A program made the translations under genes and the position numbers. From Holophagales bacterium (lineage in GTDB: Bacteria > Acidobacteriota > Thermoanaerobaculia > Multivoradales > Multivoraceae): a stretch of 64,000 bases of DNA. The stretch is from assembly GCA_009843505.1 (NCBI GenBank), contig VYDI01000047.1, forward strand, positions 62,001-126,000. Reading direction: 5' to 3'. Shown piece after piece: positions 16,960 through 25,667 of this stretch. The notes below the pieces were generated by a model. The model saw nothing but the letters and a program-made list of their open reading frames with translations, searched no databases and had not been told where the DNA came from. Within the stretch, counting starts at the first letter, position 1. Each line of letters begins with the position of its first letter.

Positions 16960-18644
16960 GGACCTTCGAGACTCCGCTCTACCCCTACGAGCGGAGTCCC
17001 GACCAGGACGCTTCCATGCCGGCCCGTCACCCGGTGGTCGTCGTCGGTGCGGGTCCGGCCGGTCTGGCGGCCGCCATCGACCTGGCGCGGCGCGACATCC
17101 CCGTGGTGCTGCTCGACGAGAACGACCGGGTCAGCTACGGCTCGCGCGCCATCTGTTTCGCCAAGCGGACGCTGGAGATCCTCGACCGCCTCGGCTGCGG
17201 CGACGAGATCGTCGACCACGGGGTGACCTGGAGCCGCGGCAAGGTCTTCTTCCGCGATCGCTGCATCTACGAGTTCGATCTCCTGGCGGAGGAAGGGCAC
17301 CGGCGGCCCGCCTTCATCAACCTGCAGCAGTATCGCCTCGAGGAACTCCTGGTGGGGCGCCTCCGCGATCTCCAGTCGGAGGGCCGTCCCGTCGAGCTGC
17401 GGGGCGGCAGCAGGGTGACGAAGGTCGAACCCGCCGCTGCCAGCGTGCTCCTGACCGTCGAGACCCCGGAAGGTCCGTACCGGCTGGAGGCCGAGTGGGT
17501 CGTGGCGTGCGACGGGGCCGGCTCGACCGTGCGCCGCGAGCTGGGGCTCGAGTTCGCGGGCCGGGTGTTCGAGGACAACTTCCTCATCGCCGACGTCACA
17601 ATGAAGGCCGACTTTCCGACGGAGCGCTGGTTCTGGTTCGATCCGCCGTTCAACCGGGGCCAGTCGGCCCTGCTCCACAAGCAGCCGGAGGGACTGTGGC
17701 GGATCGACCTGCAGCTCGGGCGGGGCGTCGACAGGGAGGAGGAGCAGCGTCCGGAGAACGTCGTTCCGCGGTTGCGCCAGATGCTCGGCGATGACGTCGA
17801 GTTCGAGCTCGAGTGGATCTCGGTCTACACCTTCCAGTGCGCGCGGATCGACCGCTTCCGCCACGGCCGCGTGCTCTTCGCCGGCGACGCGGCCCACCAG
17901 GTTTCGCCGTTCGGCGCACGCGGAGCCAACAGCGGCATCCAGGACGTCGACAACCTGGTGTGGAAGCTCGAGCGCGTCCTCCGCGGCCGTTCGCCGGATT
18001 CGCTCCTCGACAGTTACGACGCCGAGCGCGTACCGGCAGCCGACGAGAACATCCTGAACTCGACGCGCTCGACTGACTTCATCAGTCCGAAGTCGGAGAC
18101 CAGCCGACTGTTCCGGGACGCGGTCCTGAACCTCGCGGAGACCCAGCCCATGGCGCGGCCCCTGGTGAACTCGGGACGGCTGTCGTTGCCCCACGTGTAT
18201 CTCGACTCGCCCCTCCAGAGCCCGGACACGGACGGTCTTCCCGCGCGGACGCGGCCCGGCTCGCCCGCGGTCGACGCGCCGGTCGGCGACGGCTGGCTAC
18301 TGGCGCGGCTGGGCGACCGCTTCCAGCTTCTGGCCCTGGGCAACTGCGCGGCAGAAACTGGGTGCGCCGGCGTCCCCGCCGGCATCCGGCGCGAAGCGCC
18401 GGCTTCTGGATCTTCTGCCGCGCTGGGCATCGATGTTCCGGACGACGAGCCCGGCCTGGAAGTCGTCAGCCAGCCGGCCGGAAGGCACCCCCTGCTGAAC
18501 GAAAGGTACCTGGGCGATGCTCCCGGCGCCCTGTATCTTCTCCGCCCCGACCAGCACGTCGCCGCGCGCTTCACCGACTACGACCCCGAGCGGATCGCCG
18601 ACGCTTTTCGGCGCGCGAGGGCGAGGGAGACAGACGACCCATGA
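16956..18644 (+). CDS. mhaA: FAD-dependent aromatic hydroxylase, MhaA-like (3-hydroxyphenylacetate 6-hydroxylase large subunit)
   Basis: 562 aa from the TTG at 16956 (TTGA overlap with the previous stop); the ATG at 17016 gives 542 aa. The longer start is preferred because YPYERSPDQDA before the Rossmann motif VVVVGAGPAGLAAAIDLA is typical of this family. Other FAD motifs: GSRAICFAKRTLEIL, VACDGAGSTVRRELG and GRVLFAGDAAHQVSPFGARGANSGIQD. Family members hydroxylate phenolic acids using NAD(P)H. The DUF2783 gene immediately downstream and hmgA upstream suggest the two-component 3-hydroxyphenylacetate 6-hydroxylase making homogentisate. A REP-like repeat is inserted in frame in the C-terminal domain (read TGCAGVPAGIRREAP). 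Confidence 0.75.
   Translation: MRTFETPLYPYERSPDQDASMPARHPVVVVGAGPAGLAAAIDLARRDIPVVLLDENDRVSYGSRAICFAKRTLEILDRLGCGDEIVDHGVTWSRGKVFFRDRCIYEFDLLAEEGHRRPAFINLQQYRLEELLVGRLRDLQSEGRPVELRGGSRVTKVEPAAASVLLTVETPEGPYRLEAEWVVACDGAGSTVRRELGLEFAGRVFEDNFLIADVTMKADFPTERWFWFDPPFNRGQSALLHKQPEGLWRIDLQLGRGVDREEEQRPENVVPRLRQMLGDDVEFELEWISVYTFQCARIDRFRHGRVLFAGDAAHQVSPFGARGANSGIQDVDNLVWKLERVLRGRSPDSLLDSYDAERVPAADENILNSTRSTDFISPKSETSRLFRDAVLNLAETQPMARPLVNSGRLSLPHVYLDSPLQSPDTDGLPARTRPGSPAVDAPVGDGWLLARLGDRFQLLALGNCAAETGCAGVPAGIRREAPASGSSAALGIDVPDDEPGLEVVSQPAGRHPLLNERYLGDAPGALYLLRPDQHVAARFTDYDPERIADAFRRARARETDDP
18357..18412 (+). repeat. REP-like palindromic repeat, copy 3
   Basis: ACTGGGTGCGCCGGCGTCC, CCGCCGGCATCCGGCGC and GAAGCGCCGGC follow in order. 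It lies in frame inside the C-terminal domain of the flavin hydroxylase, in the same reading phase as copy 1. Confidence 0.85.
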
Positions 18645-18856
18645 CCCGACTCCAGAACAAAGCCAACATCCCCGATAGCGACAGCTTCTACGAGGAATTC
18701 CTTGATCTTCACCAGGGCTGCTCGAGGGACGAGAGCGACGCGCTGAACGTCAGTCTGATCCTGCTGCTGGCCAACCACATCGGCGATCACGAGGTGCTGC
18801 GCGAGGCGATGCAGGTGGCGGCCCAGGTAGTCCTCGGATCCAAGCCCGAGCCATGA
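18641..18856 (+). CDS. mhaB: DUF2783 small protein, MhaB-like coupling subunit
   Basis: A protein of 71 aa; the ATG overlaps the hydroxylase stop (ATGA). The sequence (DSFYEEFLDLHQGCSRDESD, ALNVSLILLLANHIGDHEVL) matches DUF2783, a family found next to flavin hydroxylases of the homogentisate pathway. Size and position fit the small coupling protein reported for the Pseudomonas putida 3-hydroxyphenylacetate 6-hydroxylase. Coupling of NADH oxidation to hydroxylation is therefore the likely role; this is inferred from family and context. Confidence 0.7.
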   Translation: MTRLQNKANIPDSDSFYEEFLDLHQGCSRDESDALNVSLILLLANHIGDHEVLREAMQVAAQVVLGSKPEP

Positions 18857-18879
18857 TCGCGACCTGCGTCTCCACCGGG

Positions 18880-19851
18880 CTACGTCTTCGCCACCTGCTC
18901 GAACAGCCACGGGCAATCGATGAAGGGCGGTGACTGAACGCCGCGCGAGGCGAGGTCGATCCGTTGGCTGAGCGCCATGGCCCTGGCTTCGTCCGGCAGG
19001 TCGACCCAGTCGTGACCCCAGAGGCTCGGGCCGTCGAAGATCTCGACGGGCTGCCAGGTCGCCGGGTCGATGATCCGGCCGCCCCAGCCGTTCTCCACGA
19101 AGAAGCCGGAGGGAGTCCTCGCGTAGAAGGACGTCATGAAGTCGTTGGTGTGGCGACCGAGGGTGAAGCCCACCCGGTCGTCCGTCGCTCCCGCCAGGTC
19201 GTAGCCCTGTCCGACATCGTCCAGCGATTGGAACTCGACCATGAAGTGGTGGAAGCCCTTCTGTCCGGAGGCGATCATCGCCAGGCTGTGGTGGCGACCG
19301 TTGACGTGCAGGAAGTGGATGGGGACCGGCATGTTGCCGAAGTCGCTGAGTTCGAAGCTCAGCAGGTCGCGGTAGAAGGCCAGTTGCCTCTCGATGTCGG
19401 TGACGTGCAGGACCGCGTGGCCCATGCCCAGCGGACCCGTCTTGAAGCCCGAGATCGTCCTGCCCGGCAGGAACGGCTCGCTCGTGCGCATCGGATTCCA
19501 CACCAGCTCTACGCGGTTTCCGTCCGGGTCGTGGCAGACGATAAGCCGCTCGGCGAAGCGCCGGTCGGCGAGTTCGGAGCTTCCCCATTCCACCTCGACG
19601 CCGGCCGCGTCGAGCTTCGTGGCGAAGCTCTCGAGATCGTTCTCTCCGGCGACCTCCCAGCCCATGAAGGAGAGCGTGTCGCCCGGTTCGTCCGAGACCA
19701 GCAGGCGCTGCTCGAAGTCGTCCATCCGGTAGGACAGGGACTTGCCGCCCCGGTCGACCTGCTGCATGCCGAGGAGGTTGCAGGCGAAGTCGTTCCAGTC
19801 GTCGAGCTTGTCCGAGCGGACTCCGAGGTAGGCGAGGGAGGCTGTGCTCAT
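18880..19851 (-). CDS. VOC-superfamily extradiol dioxygenase-like protein
   Basis: A protein of 323 aa from the ATG at 19851, preceded by AGGAG. Two tandem glyoxalase/VOC domains: LAYLGVRSDKLDDW..LLGMQ and GMGHAVLHVTDIERQLAFYRD. The 2-His-1-carboxylate set expected for type I extradiol dioxygenases is visible as GHAVLHV, FHHFMVEF and FFVENGWGG, in the second domain. It probably cleaves a catecholic ring using Fe(II) or Mn(II). It faces the hydroxylase cluster tail-to-tail, suggesting related aromatic substrates. Substrate unknown. Confidence 0.85.
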   Translation of the reverse strand: MSTASLAYLGVRSDKLDDWNDFACNLLGMQQVDRGGKSLSYRMDDFEQRLLVSDEPGDTLSFMGWEVAGENDLESFATKLDAAGVEVEWGSSELADRRFAERLIVCHDPDGNRVELVWNPMRTSEPFLPGRTISGFKTGPLGMGHAVLHVTDIERQLAFYRDLLSFELSDFGNMPVPIHFLHVNGRHHSLAMIASGQKGFHHFMVEFQSLDDVGQGYDLAGATDDRVGFTLGRHTNDFMTSFYARTPSGFFVENGWGGRIIDPATWQPVEIFDGPSLWGHDWVDLPDEARAMALSQRIDLASRGVQSPPFIDCPWLFEQVAKT

Positions 19852-19919
19852 CGTTCGTTCTCCTGGATTGGGACCGTGACTGAGTATGCTCCAAACCGAC
19901 CCCACGAAGGAACGGATTG

Positions 19920-21446
19920 GTGACGAAGGCGAAGCAGTGGAACCTGCTCATGACGATCGTCCTGCTCGGCTGTGCGCCGGGCGAGGAGATCGAGGCGCCG
20001 GAGGCGCGGCAGCCGCCCAACGTCGTGCTCATCGTCGCCGACGACCTGGGCTGGCGTGACGTCAGCTTCAACGGCGGCGAGATCGCCACCCCCAACGTCG
20101 ACCGCATCGCCACGGAGGGCGTCAGGCTCGATCGCTTCTACGTGGCGCCCATCTGCTCGCCGACGCGCGCCGGCCTGATGACCGGCAGACATCCGATTCG
20201 CTACGGCATGATGCGCGGCGTCGTCATGGGGTACCACGACTACGGTCTCGATCCCGAGGCTGTGATCGTGCCGCAGGTGCTCGCCGAGGCCGGCTACGAG
20301 CACCGCGGCCTCGTCGGGAAGTGGCATCTTGGCCTGTCGCGCCGGGAGTACCACCCCCTGGAGCGCGGCTTCACGCGCTTCGTCGGCCACCTCGGCTGGG
20401 GCTTCGACTACTTCACGCACGAGCGCTACGGCGAGGTCGACTGGTTTCACGACGACGAGTCGGTGAACGAGCCCGGCTACAGCACGGATCTGATCTCCGA
20501 GCATGCGGTGCGCTTCGTCCGCGAGCACGCCGCCGGCGAGGCACCCTTCTTCCTGTTCGTGCCCTACAACGCGCCGCACTCACCCTTCCAGGCGAAGGAA
20601 GAGGATCTGCCGCTCTATGAGGACCTCGAGTCGGTGCCGATCGAGGCGGTCGTCGGCGCGGGCGTGCCGCCGGAGAAGTACGAGTGGTTCGGCGGTCACG
20701 CCATGAGCCGGGCGCGCCTCGAAGACGTGGAAGGCCGGCTCCGCAACCGGAGGATCACCGGCGCGATGGTCCACGCGATGGATGTCGGCATCGGTCGCAT
20801 CCTCGATGCCCTGGACGAAGCGGGCGTGGCCGACGACACCCTGGTCTGGTTCTTCTCGGACAACGGCGGCGACACGGGCATCGGCGACAACCGCCCATTC
20901 CGTGGCTCCAAGGGCAACGTCTTCGAAGGGGGAATCCGCGTAGCTGCGGCGGCCCGCTGGACCGCCGGCGGGGTGAGCGGCGGCGGCGCCGTCTCCGCGC
21001 CGCTCAACTACCTCGACGTCATGCCGACGCTTATGGAGGCCGCGGCCGCTTCGGATCGCCCCGACCTTGAACTGGACGGCCGCGATGCCCTGCCTGCGCT
21101 TCGCGGCGGCGAGGTCGCCGGCGACCGCGACTTCTACTCCTACTGCGGCCAGTTGAGCAGCGAGCGCGAGCAGCTCATGGCGATGGAAGGCGACTGGAAG
21201 CTGATCGTCATTGGCCCGGAGCCGCTCGACCGCACGGCGCTCGCCGAGTCCCAGGCCATGCTCTTTCACCTGGGCGACGACCCCGGCGAGCAGCACGACC
21301 TGTCAGCCGAGCACCCGGAAATCGCCGAGCGTCTGATCGGGAAGGCGCTTGCTTTCCGTGCGCTGCAGCCCGAGGAGCACGTACCGATCTTCTGGGAGGA
21401 CCGCGACGGTTTCGTGGCGCCGGAGAGGTGGCGGTTTGCGGAGTAA
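19920..21446 (+). CDS. Lipoprotein sulfatase (formylglycine type I)
   Basis: 508 aa from the GTG at 19920. The short signal LLMTIVLLGCAP has a lipobox (LLGC, Cys18). Metal motif LIVADDLGWRDVSF and signature ICSPTRAGLMTGRHP with Cys79 as the formylglycine precursor. GKWHLGLS and FSDNGGD motifs follow. It is probably anchored in the periplasm and desulfates carbohydrates or aryl sulfates. It is divergent from the VOC gene at 19851, with 68 bp of shared promoter space. Similar in plan to the sulfatase at 9030 but only distantly related. Confidence 0.92.
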   Translation: MTKAKQWNLLMTIVLLGCAPGEEIEAPEARQPPNVVLIVADDLGWRDVSFNGGEIATPNVDRIATEGVRLDRFYVAPICSPTRAGLMTGRHPIRYGMMRGVVMGYHDYGLDPEAVIVPQVLAEAGYEHRGLVGKWHLGLSRREYHPLERGFTRFVGHLGWGFDYFTHERYGEVDWFHDDESVNEPGYSTDLISEHAVRFVREHAAGEAPFFLFVPYNAPHSPFQAKEEDLPLYEDLESVPIEAVVGAGVPPEKYEWFGGHAMSRARLEDVEGRLRNRRITGAMVHAMDVGIGRILDALDEAGVADDTLVWFFSDNGGDTGIGDNRPFRGSKGNVFEGGIRVAAAARWTAGGVSGGGAVSAPLNYLDVMPTLMEAAAASDRPDLELDGRDALPALRGGEVAGDRDFYSYCGQLSSEREQLMAMEGDWKLIVIGPEPLDRTALAESQAMLFHLGDDPGEQHDLSAEHPEIAERLIGKALAFRALQPEEHVPIFWEDRDGFVAPERWRFAE

Positions 21447-21467
21447 GCTGATCCGCGTGGGTAGCGC

Positions 21468-22307
21468 ATGAAGACGTTTCTCTACCTTGTTGCAGGGTGC
21501 CTGGCAGCGATGATGCCTGTCGCGCAGGCCGCGAACGGCGAAACGGCGCGCCCGCTGTCGGCCTTCTTCGGGTTGGACAACGCCCTGCCGGGCGTGGCGA
21601 ACGTCCTCTGCCAGGGCGCATCCGGGCAGGACGGCATGCCGATCGTGCTGTCCCATACCGTGGACGCGGACACCCTGCAGGCCGAGGACTTCCGGATTGT
21701 CACGCGGTCCGGGTCTGAACACACTCCCCTCTGCTCAACCCTCCGGCCGGCCGGCGATCCAGGCGAACTCAGGACCGTACTCCTCATCGGTGAGTTCGGC
21801 GACGCGGCGGACGACCCACCGGCGAGAGTGCTCGTGGTCGGCGACCTGTTCTCGGATGGAGCAACGGGTGATCCGGTGAACTTCCGCGGAACGGAGACGG
21901 ACGTCACGCCGCTGGATGCCGGGCCCTCTCTCGTGCTCGCGGAGGTGGTACCCGAGGACCGATGGTCAACGGAGAGCCGTGGGTCAGCCTGTCCGCAAGG
22001 CATCCGGCAGGTGGTCCGGGCGACCTGGGCCGGCGGCATACGGCGGCCGGATGGCGCCGATGCTGGCGACGCCGAGCGCGCCCTCTATCGCGTGGCCGTG
22101 GAGCGCACGGACGGCTCGACCGACGAGATCGTCCCGGCAGCGCTCGCGGATCTGGGCGACAACGACAACAACCACCTGCTGTGCCTCGATACGTCCGCCC
22201 CGGCGGTCTCGGTCAGCTTCCCGGGTGGTCATCTCGTCGACCCCAATCAGGACCTGAATCCTGACACGCAGGTTGCCGTCAGCAGTCCTTCGTCCGAGGC
22301 GCCCTGA
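21468..22307 (+). CDS. Exported protein of unknown function
   Basis: A protein of 279 aa. Signal peptide MKTFLYLVAGCLAAMMPVAQA. The mature part is beta-rich by composition, with LPGVANVLCQGASGQDGMPIV, SHTVDADTLQAEDFRIVTRSG and DLGDNDNNHLLCLD. Several cysteines could form disulfides (LCQ, PLCST, ACPQG, LLCLD). I do not recognise a domain. It starts 21 bp after the sulfatase and ends shortly before tRNA-Glu. Confidence 0.75.
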   Translation: MKTFLYLVAGCLAAMMPVAQAANGETARPLSAFFGLDNALPGVANVLCQGASGQDGMPIVLSHTVDADTLQAEDFRIVTRSGSEHTPLCSTLRPAGDPGELRTVLLIGEFGDAADDPPARVLVVGDLFSDGATGDPVNFRGTETDVTPLDAGPSLVLAEVVPEDRWSTESRGSACPQGIRQVVRATWAGGIRRPDGADAGDAERALYRVAVERTDGSTDEIVPAALADLGDNDNNHLLCLDTSAPAVSVSFPGGHLVDPNQDLNPDTQVAVSSPSSEAP

Positions 22308-22324
22308 CCACGGGCACGCTGTGC

Positions 22325-22330
22325 TAAATT
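22325..22330 (+). promoter_or_regulatory. Candidate -10 element of tRNA-Glu
   Basis: TGCTAAATT contains an extended -10 (TG-N-TAAATT) about 20 bases before the tRNA 5' end. No good -35 is seen. Confidence 0.4.
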
Positions 22331-22350
22331 GCGCGGCCCTGCGCACGCGT

Positions 22351-22426
22351 GGCCCGTTCGTCTAGGGGTCTAGGACGCTGGCCTCTCACGCCAGTAACAC
22401 GGGTTCGAATCCCGTACGGGCTACCA
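22351..22426 (+). tRNA. tRNA-Glu (CTC)
   Basis: 76 nt including an encoded CCA. Acceptor GGCCCGT/ACGGGCT, anticodon stem CTGGC/GCCAG with loop CTCTCAC (anticodon CTC), and T-arm CACGGGTTCGAATCCCGT. The first pair is G-U. Confidence 0.95.
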
Positions 22427-22497
22427 GCGCGCGTGTGGGTGGTTCGCCCCGGCGGGCCCGGAATCAGGGCTCCCCGCGGTGGTGTTAGGTTGCCGTA

Positions 22498-24225
22498 GTG
22501 TCTCTCCGACGCGGCATCTTCTGGTGTGCCTCCGGACTGCTGGCAGCGGCCCTGGAGCTCCTGCCGCTCGCGCCGGCGTCGGCGCAGAGGGACGACGAGC
22601 CGGAGACGGAGATCCTCTCCCACGAGGCGGGGACGATCGTCGTCGGCCGTGACTCCGAGCCACTGCCCTGGGCCCGCTCTTCCTCCGGGCCGCTGGTCGC
22701 GCTGGGTACCGTGGTCGAGGTGCTTGGAGGGGACCTCGAGAGGGGACCGCTCGGCGAGGCGCACACGCTGCGCGTAGCGGGGCGGGTGGTCGTGCTCGGA
22801 CCCCTGAGCAGGACGGTCGTGGTCGACGACGAGGTCCACAACCTGTCGATCAGGCCCTGGATCGAGCCAGAGCCGGAGTACCCCGACGAAGAGGAGGAGG
22901 AAGACGGCGAGGAGGAAGATCCCGCGCCGGAAGAGGAAGAGCCCGAGTTGCCCCCTGAGCCGATCGAGCCGCGCAAGTTGTTCGTGCCGGTCGACGCGCT
23001 GGCGCGGGCGTATCCGGAAACCCTCGGCTACCGCTTCGACTTCGACCGGCGGCGGGGCCTGCTTCGCGTCGACAGGACGGGCGAACGCCGCCTCGACGTC
23101 GAGGTGGACCGTGTCCACGACCTGGGCGCGACGACACTGGTCGTGACGTTTTCCAATCGGCCTCGCTTCCAGGTCGAGCGCTACCGCGCGGGCGTGCGGC
23201 TGCGGCTGCTGAGCGGGGTCCTGGAGCCGCGCCGCCGGGTGCGGTTGAACGATCCCCTCGTGCGCTGGATCGAAGTGCGTGAGCGCTCGGTCGACGTCGG
23301 TCTGGCGCCTCTCGCCGAGGCATCCGAGCCGTACCTCCTGGGCCGTCCCCCGCGGGTCCAGCTCGTCTTCGACATCACGCGGCGCCGGCCCGGACTTCAG
23401 CCGCGCGCGACGTCGCGCGCGCAGGAGGAGCGGCGCGAGTTCCGGATCGTCCTCGACCCGGGACATGGCGGGACGGACAACGGCGTGCGGGCTCCGTTCG
23501 GCGAGAGCGAGAAGAACCTCGCGCTCGGGATCGCCGAGGCGCTCAGGTCCTATCTGGAGTTCGAACTGGGGGCGCGGGTGGTGCTGACCCGCAACGGTGA
23601 CAGTACGGTCACGCTGGAGAACCGGACCTCCCTGGCCAACCAGTACGAAGCGGACCTCTTCGTGTCGCTGCACGTGGGCGCCGCCGCGGCGGCCATGCCG
23701 GGAAGCGCGTTTCAGACCTGGGTTCTCGATCCGCCTCCGGCGTCGCTCGATGAGGAGGCGACCGAGTCGGAAGACGGAGCCGGTCCCAAGGTCGCCGAGG
23801 ACGAACCGCGACCAGATCGGGAGCCGGAGACCTTCGAGGACGAGGAGCTCGGCGACCTCGAGGCGGAACCGGCGGAAGAGGAGCCGCCGATCGTGATCCC
23901 GCCGCTCGAACCCTGGGACCGGGTCCACGATGCGGAGTTCGAGCGGAGCGCGCTGCTGGCGCGGCTGATCCAGACCCAGGTCAGCGACGTCCTCGGCCTG
24001 CGGAACCGGGGCTTCCAGCGCGCGCCGCTGCGGGTGTTGACCGGGGCGTCGATGCCGGCGGTACTGATCGAGTTCGGGTACGAGGAAGTCGAGGAAGTGA
24101 AGACGCCGGTCTTCGACGGACCGCGTGGCCGTGAGGTCTTCGAGGCGATCGGCCGGGCGATCCGGCTCTTCCGGGGCGTCATGTCCGGTGCCGCGGAGAC
24201 GACCGCCGACGGGACGCGATCGTGA
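22498..24225 (+). CDS. N-acetylmuramoyl-L-alanine amidase (Amidase_3), exported
   Basis: 575 aa from a GTG start. A signal peptide is followed by an AMIN-like beta region (RRLDVEVDRVHDLGATTLVV). An acidic spacer rich in Glu and Pro lies near residues 120-155. Catalytic domain: VLDPGHGGTDNGVRAPFGESEKNLAL gives the first zinc His, then RTSLANQYEADLFVSLHVGAA and MPAVLIEFGYE. SLHVGAA replaces the common S-x-H-x-N. An acidic insert (about residues 418-470) interrupts the domain. It cleaves the peptidoglycan lactyl-peptide bond, probably at division. It leads a cell-wall operon with GerMN, murI, rph and mpl. Confidence 0.88.
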   Translation: MSLRRGIFWCASGLLAAALELLPLAPASAQRDDEPETEILSHEAGTIVVGRDSEPLPWARSSSGPLVALGTVVEVLGGDLERGPLGEAHTLRVAGRVVVLGPLSRTVVVDDEVHNLSIRPWIEPEPEYPDEEEEEDGEEEDPAPEEEEPELPPEPIEPRKLFVPVDALARAYPETLGYRFDFDRRRGLLRVDRTGERRLDVEVDRVHDLGATTLVVTFSNRPRFQVERYRAGVRLRLLSGVLEPRRRVRLNDPLVRWIEVRERSVDVGLAPLAEASEPYLLGRPPRVQLVFDITRRRPGLQPRATSRAQEERREFRIVLDPGHGGTDNGVRAPFGESEKNLALGIAEALRSYLEFELGARVVLTRNGDSTVTLENRTSLANQYEADLFVSLHVGAAAAAMPGSAFQTWVLDPPPASLDEEATESEDGAGPKVAEDEPRPDREPETFEDEELGDLEAEPAEEEPPIVIPPLEPWDRVHDAEFERSALLARLIQTQVSDVLGLRNRGFQRAPLRVLTGASMPAVLIEFGYEEVEEVKTPVFDGPRGREVFEAIGRAIRLFRGVMSGAAETTADGTRS

Positions 24226-24830
24226 GACGGCAGCTCTCCAACCGCTGGCTCCTGGCCGCCGTCGTGCTGCTCGTGTTGCTTGGCGCCTGCGGCGGCGGCG
24301 ACCTGGACGGCGACCTCGACGGCGAAGTGGAACTCGTCCCGGAGGGCGAGGACTTCTTCGCGATTCTCTGCTTCCCGGCGGCCGACGGATTGCTCCGGTG
24401 CGAGCCGCGGGCGATCCCGGCCGCCGGCAGCGTCGAGGAGACGGCGGCGACGATCGTCCAGGCCCTGATCGACGGTCCCGGTACGGCTCCGGTCGGCGGC
24501 GACCCGCTGGACGACGAGATCTTCCCCGTGCTGCCGCCCTCCGTCAGGCTGCAGGCCTTCGACCTGGTCAACGGCGTCGCCTACGTCGACCTGACCGTCG
24601 CGCGGACCGGCTCCGCGCTGGGCTTCGAGCGCCCGGCGATGGGGTTGCGCGATGAACTGCTCGCGGTCTACAGCCTGGTGAACAGTCTGACCGCGAGCAA
24701 CCTGGGCATCGAGCGCGTCGTGCTGATGTGGAACGGCGAACAGCGCCTGACCTTCGCCGGCCACGTCGACACGAGCCGGCCGCTGCTGCCCGACCTCGAC
24801 CGGAACGCGGAGCCTGCCGCGGATCTCTGA
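24222..24830 (+). CDS. GerMN-domain lipoprotein
   Basis: A protein of 202 aa; the GTG start overlaps the amidase stop (GTGA). Lipoprotein signal WLLAAVVLLVLLGAC. The mature part matches a GerMN domain (EETAATIVQALIDGPGT, DLVNGVAYVDLTVAR, LLAVYSLVNSLTASNLGIERV). GerMN proteins are envelope-associated and often encoded next to amidases, as here. It is probably a periplasmic partner of the amidase; the biochemical role is unknown. Confidence 0.85.
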   Translation: MRRQLSNRWLLAAVVLLVLLGACGGGDLDGDLDGEVELVPEGEDFFAILCFPAADGLLRCEPRAIPAAGSVEETAATIVQALIDGPGTAPVGGDPLDDEIFPVLPPSVRLQAFDLVNGVAYVDLTVARTGSALGFERPAMGLRDELLAVYSLVNSLTASNLGIERVVLMWNGEQRLTFAGHVDTSRPLLPDLDRNAEPAADL

Positions 24831-24833
24831 GCG

Positions 24834-25667
24834 ATGCGCGGAGCCCAGCCCCTGATCGGCGTCTTCGACTCGGGCGTCGGCGGCCTGACCGTGGTCGCGG
24901 CGCTCCGGCGTCGCCTGCCCGGCGCCGCCATCCTCTATCTCGGCGACACCGCGCGTCTGCCCTACGGGACCAAGTCGCGGCGAACGGTGCTCCGCTACTC
25001 CCAGACGAACGTCGACTTCCTGGAGCGCCGGCAGGTCGACGCTCTGGTCGTGGCCTGCAACACGGCCTCGGCGATGGCGCTCGACGACCTCGTCGTGCGG
25101 GCGCCGCACTGGGGCGTGCTGGAGCCGGGCGCCTCGGCCGCGGTGGCGTCGGCGAGCCGGCACATCGGCGTCATCGCCACCGAGTCGACGGTGCGGTCGG
25201 GCGCCTACGAAGAGGCGATCCGCCGCCTCGACCCGCGCCTCCGCGTCAGTCAGCGGGCCTGCCCGCTGCTCGTTCCGCTGGTCGAGGAAGGTTGGGAGGA
25301 GGACGAGATCACCGGGCGCATCGTGGCCCGCTATCTCGAACCGCTGCTGGCCGAGGGGATCGACACGCTGCTGCTCGGCTGCACCCACTATCCGCTGCTG
25401 CGCGGCGTGCTGGAGCGAGTCTGCGGCCCGGAGGTGACCCTGGTCGACTCCGCCGCCTCGACCGGCGCCCTGGTGGAACGGGAACTGCGCGCCGGAGGCT
25501 GGACCGACGGCGCCGGGCGCGGACCGGCAAGTGTGAGACTCTTCGCCACTGACGCTGGTCCGCGATTTGCCAGACTTGCCGAGCGGATCCTCGGCGAGTC
25601 GGCGACGCTCGAGTGGATCGACGTGGACGAGCCGGGAACCGAAACCAGGGAGGTCGAGACATCGTGA
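24834..25667 (+). CDS. murI: Glutamate racemase
   Basis: A protein of 277 aa. Motifs: GVFDSGVGGLTV, GDTARLPYGTKS, VACNTASAMA (first catalytic Cys) and LLGCTHYPLL (second catalytic Cys with His). It makes D-glutamate for peptidoglycan. It starts 4 bases after the GerMN gene and overlaps rph by GTGA, so it is part of the same transcript. An Ala-rich C-terminus is present with no unusual features. Confidence 0.95.
   Translation: MRGAQPLIGVFDSGVGGLTVVAALRRRLPGAAILYLGDTARLPYGTKSRRTVLRYSQTNVDFLERRQVDALVVACNTASAMALDDLVVRAPHWGVLEPGASAAVASASRHIGVIATESTVRSGAYEEAIRRLDPRLRVSQRACPLLVPLVEEGWEEDEITGRIVARYLEPLLAEGIDTLLLGCTHYPLLRGVLERVCGPEVTLVDSAASTGALVERELRAGGWTDGAGRGPASVRLFATDAGPRFARLAERILGESATLEWIDVDEPGTETREVETS

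Noticed and set aside
22437-22490. GC-rich block after tRNA-Glu as another REP-like copy
   Set aside because: It lacks the ACTGGGTGCGCC core.
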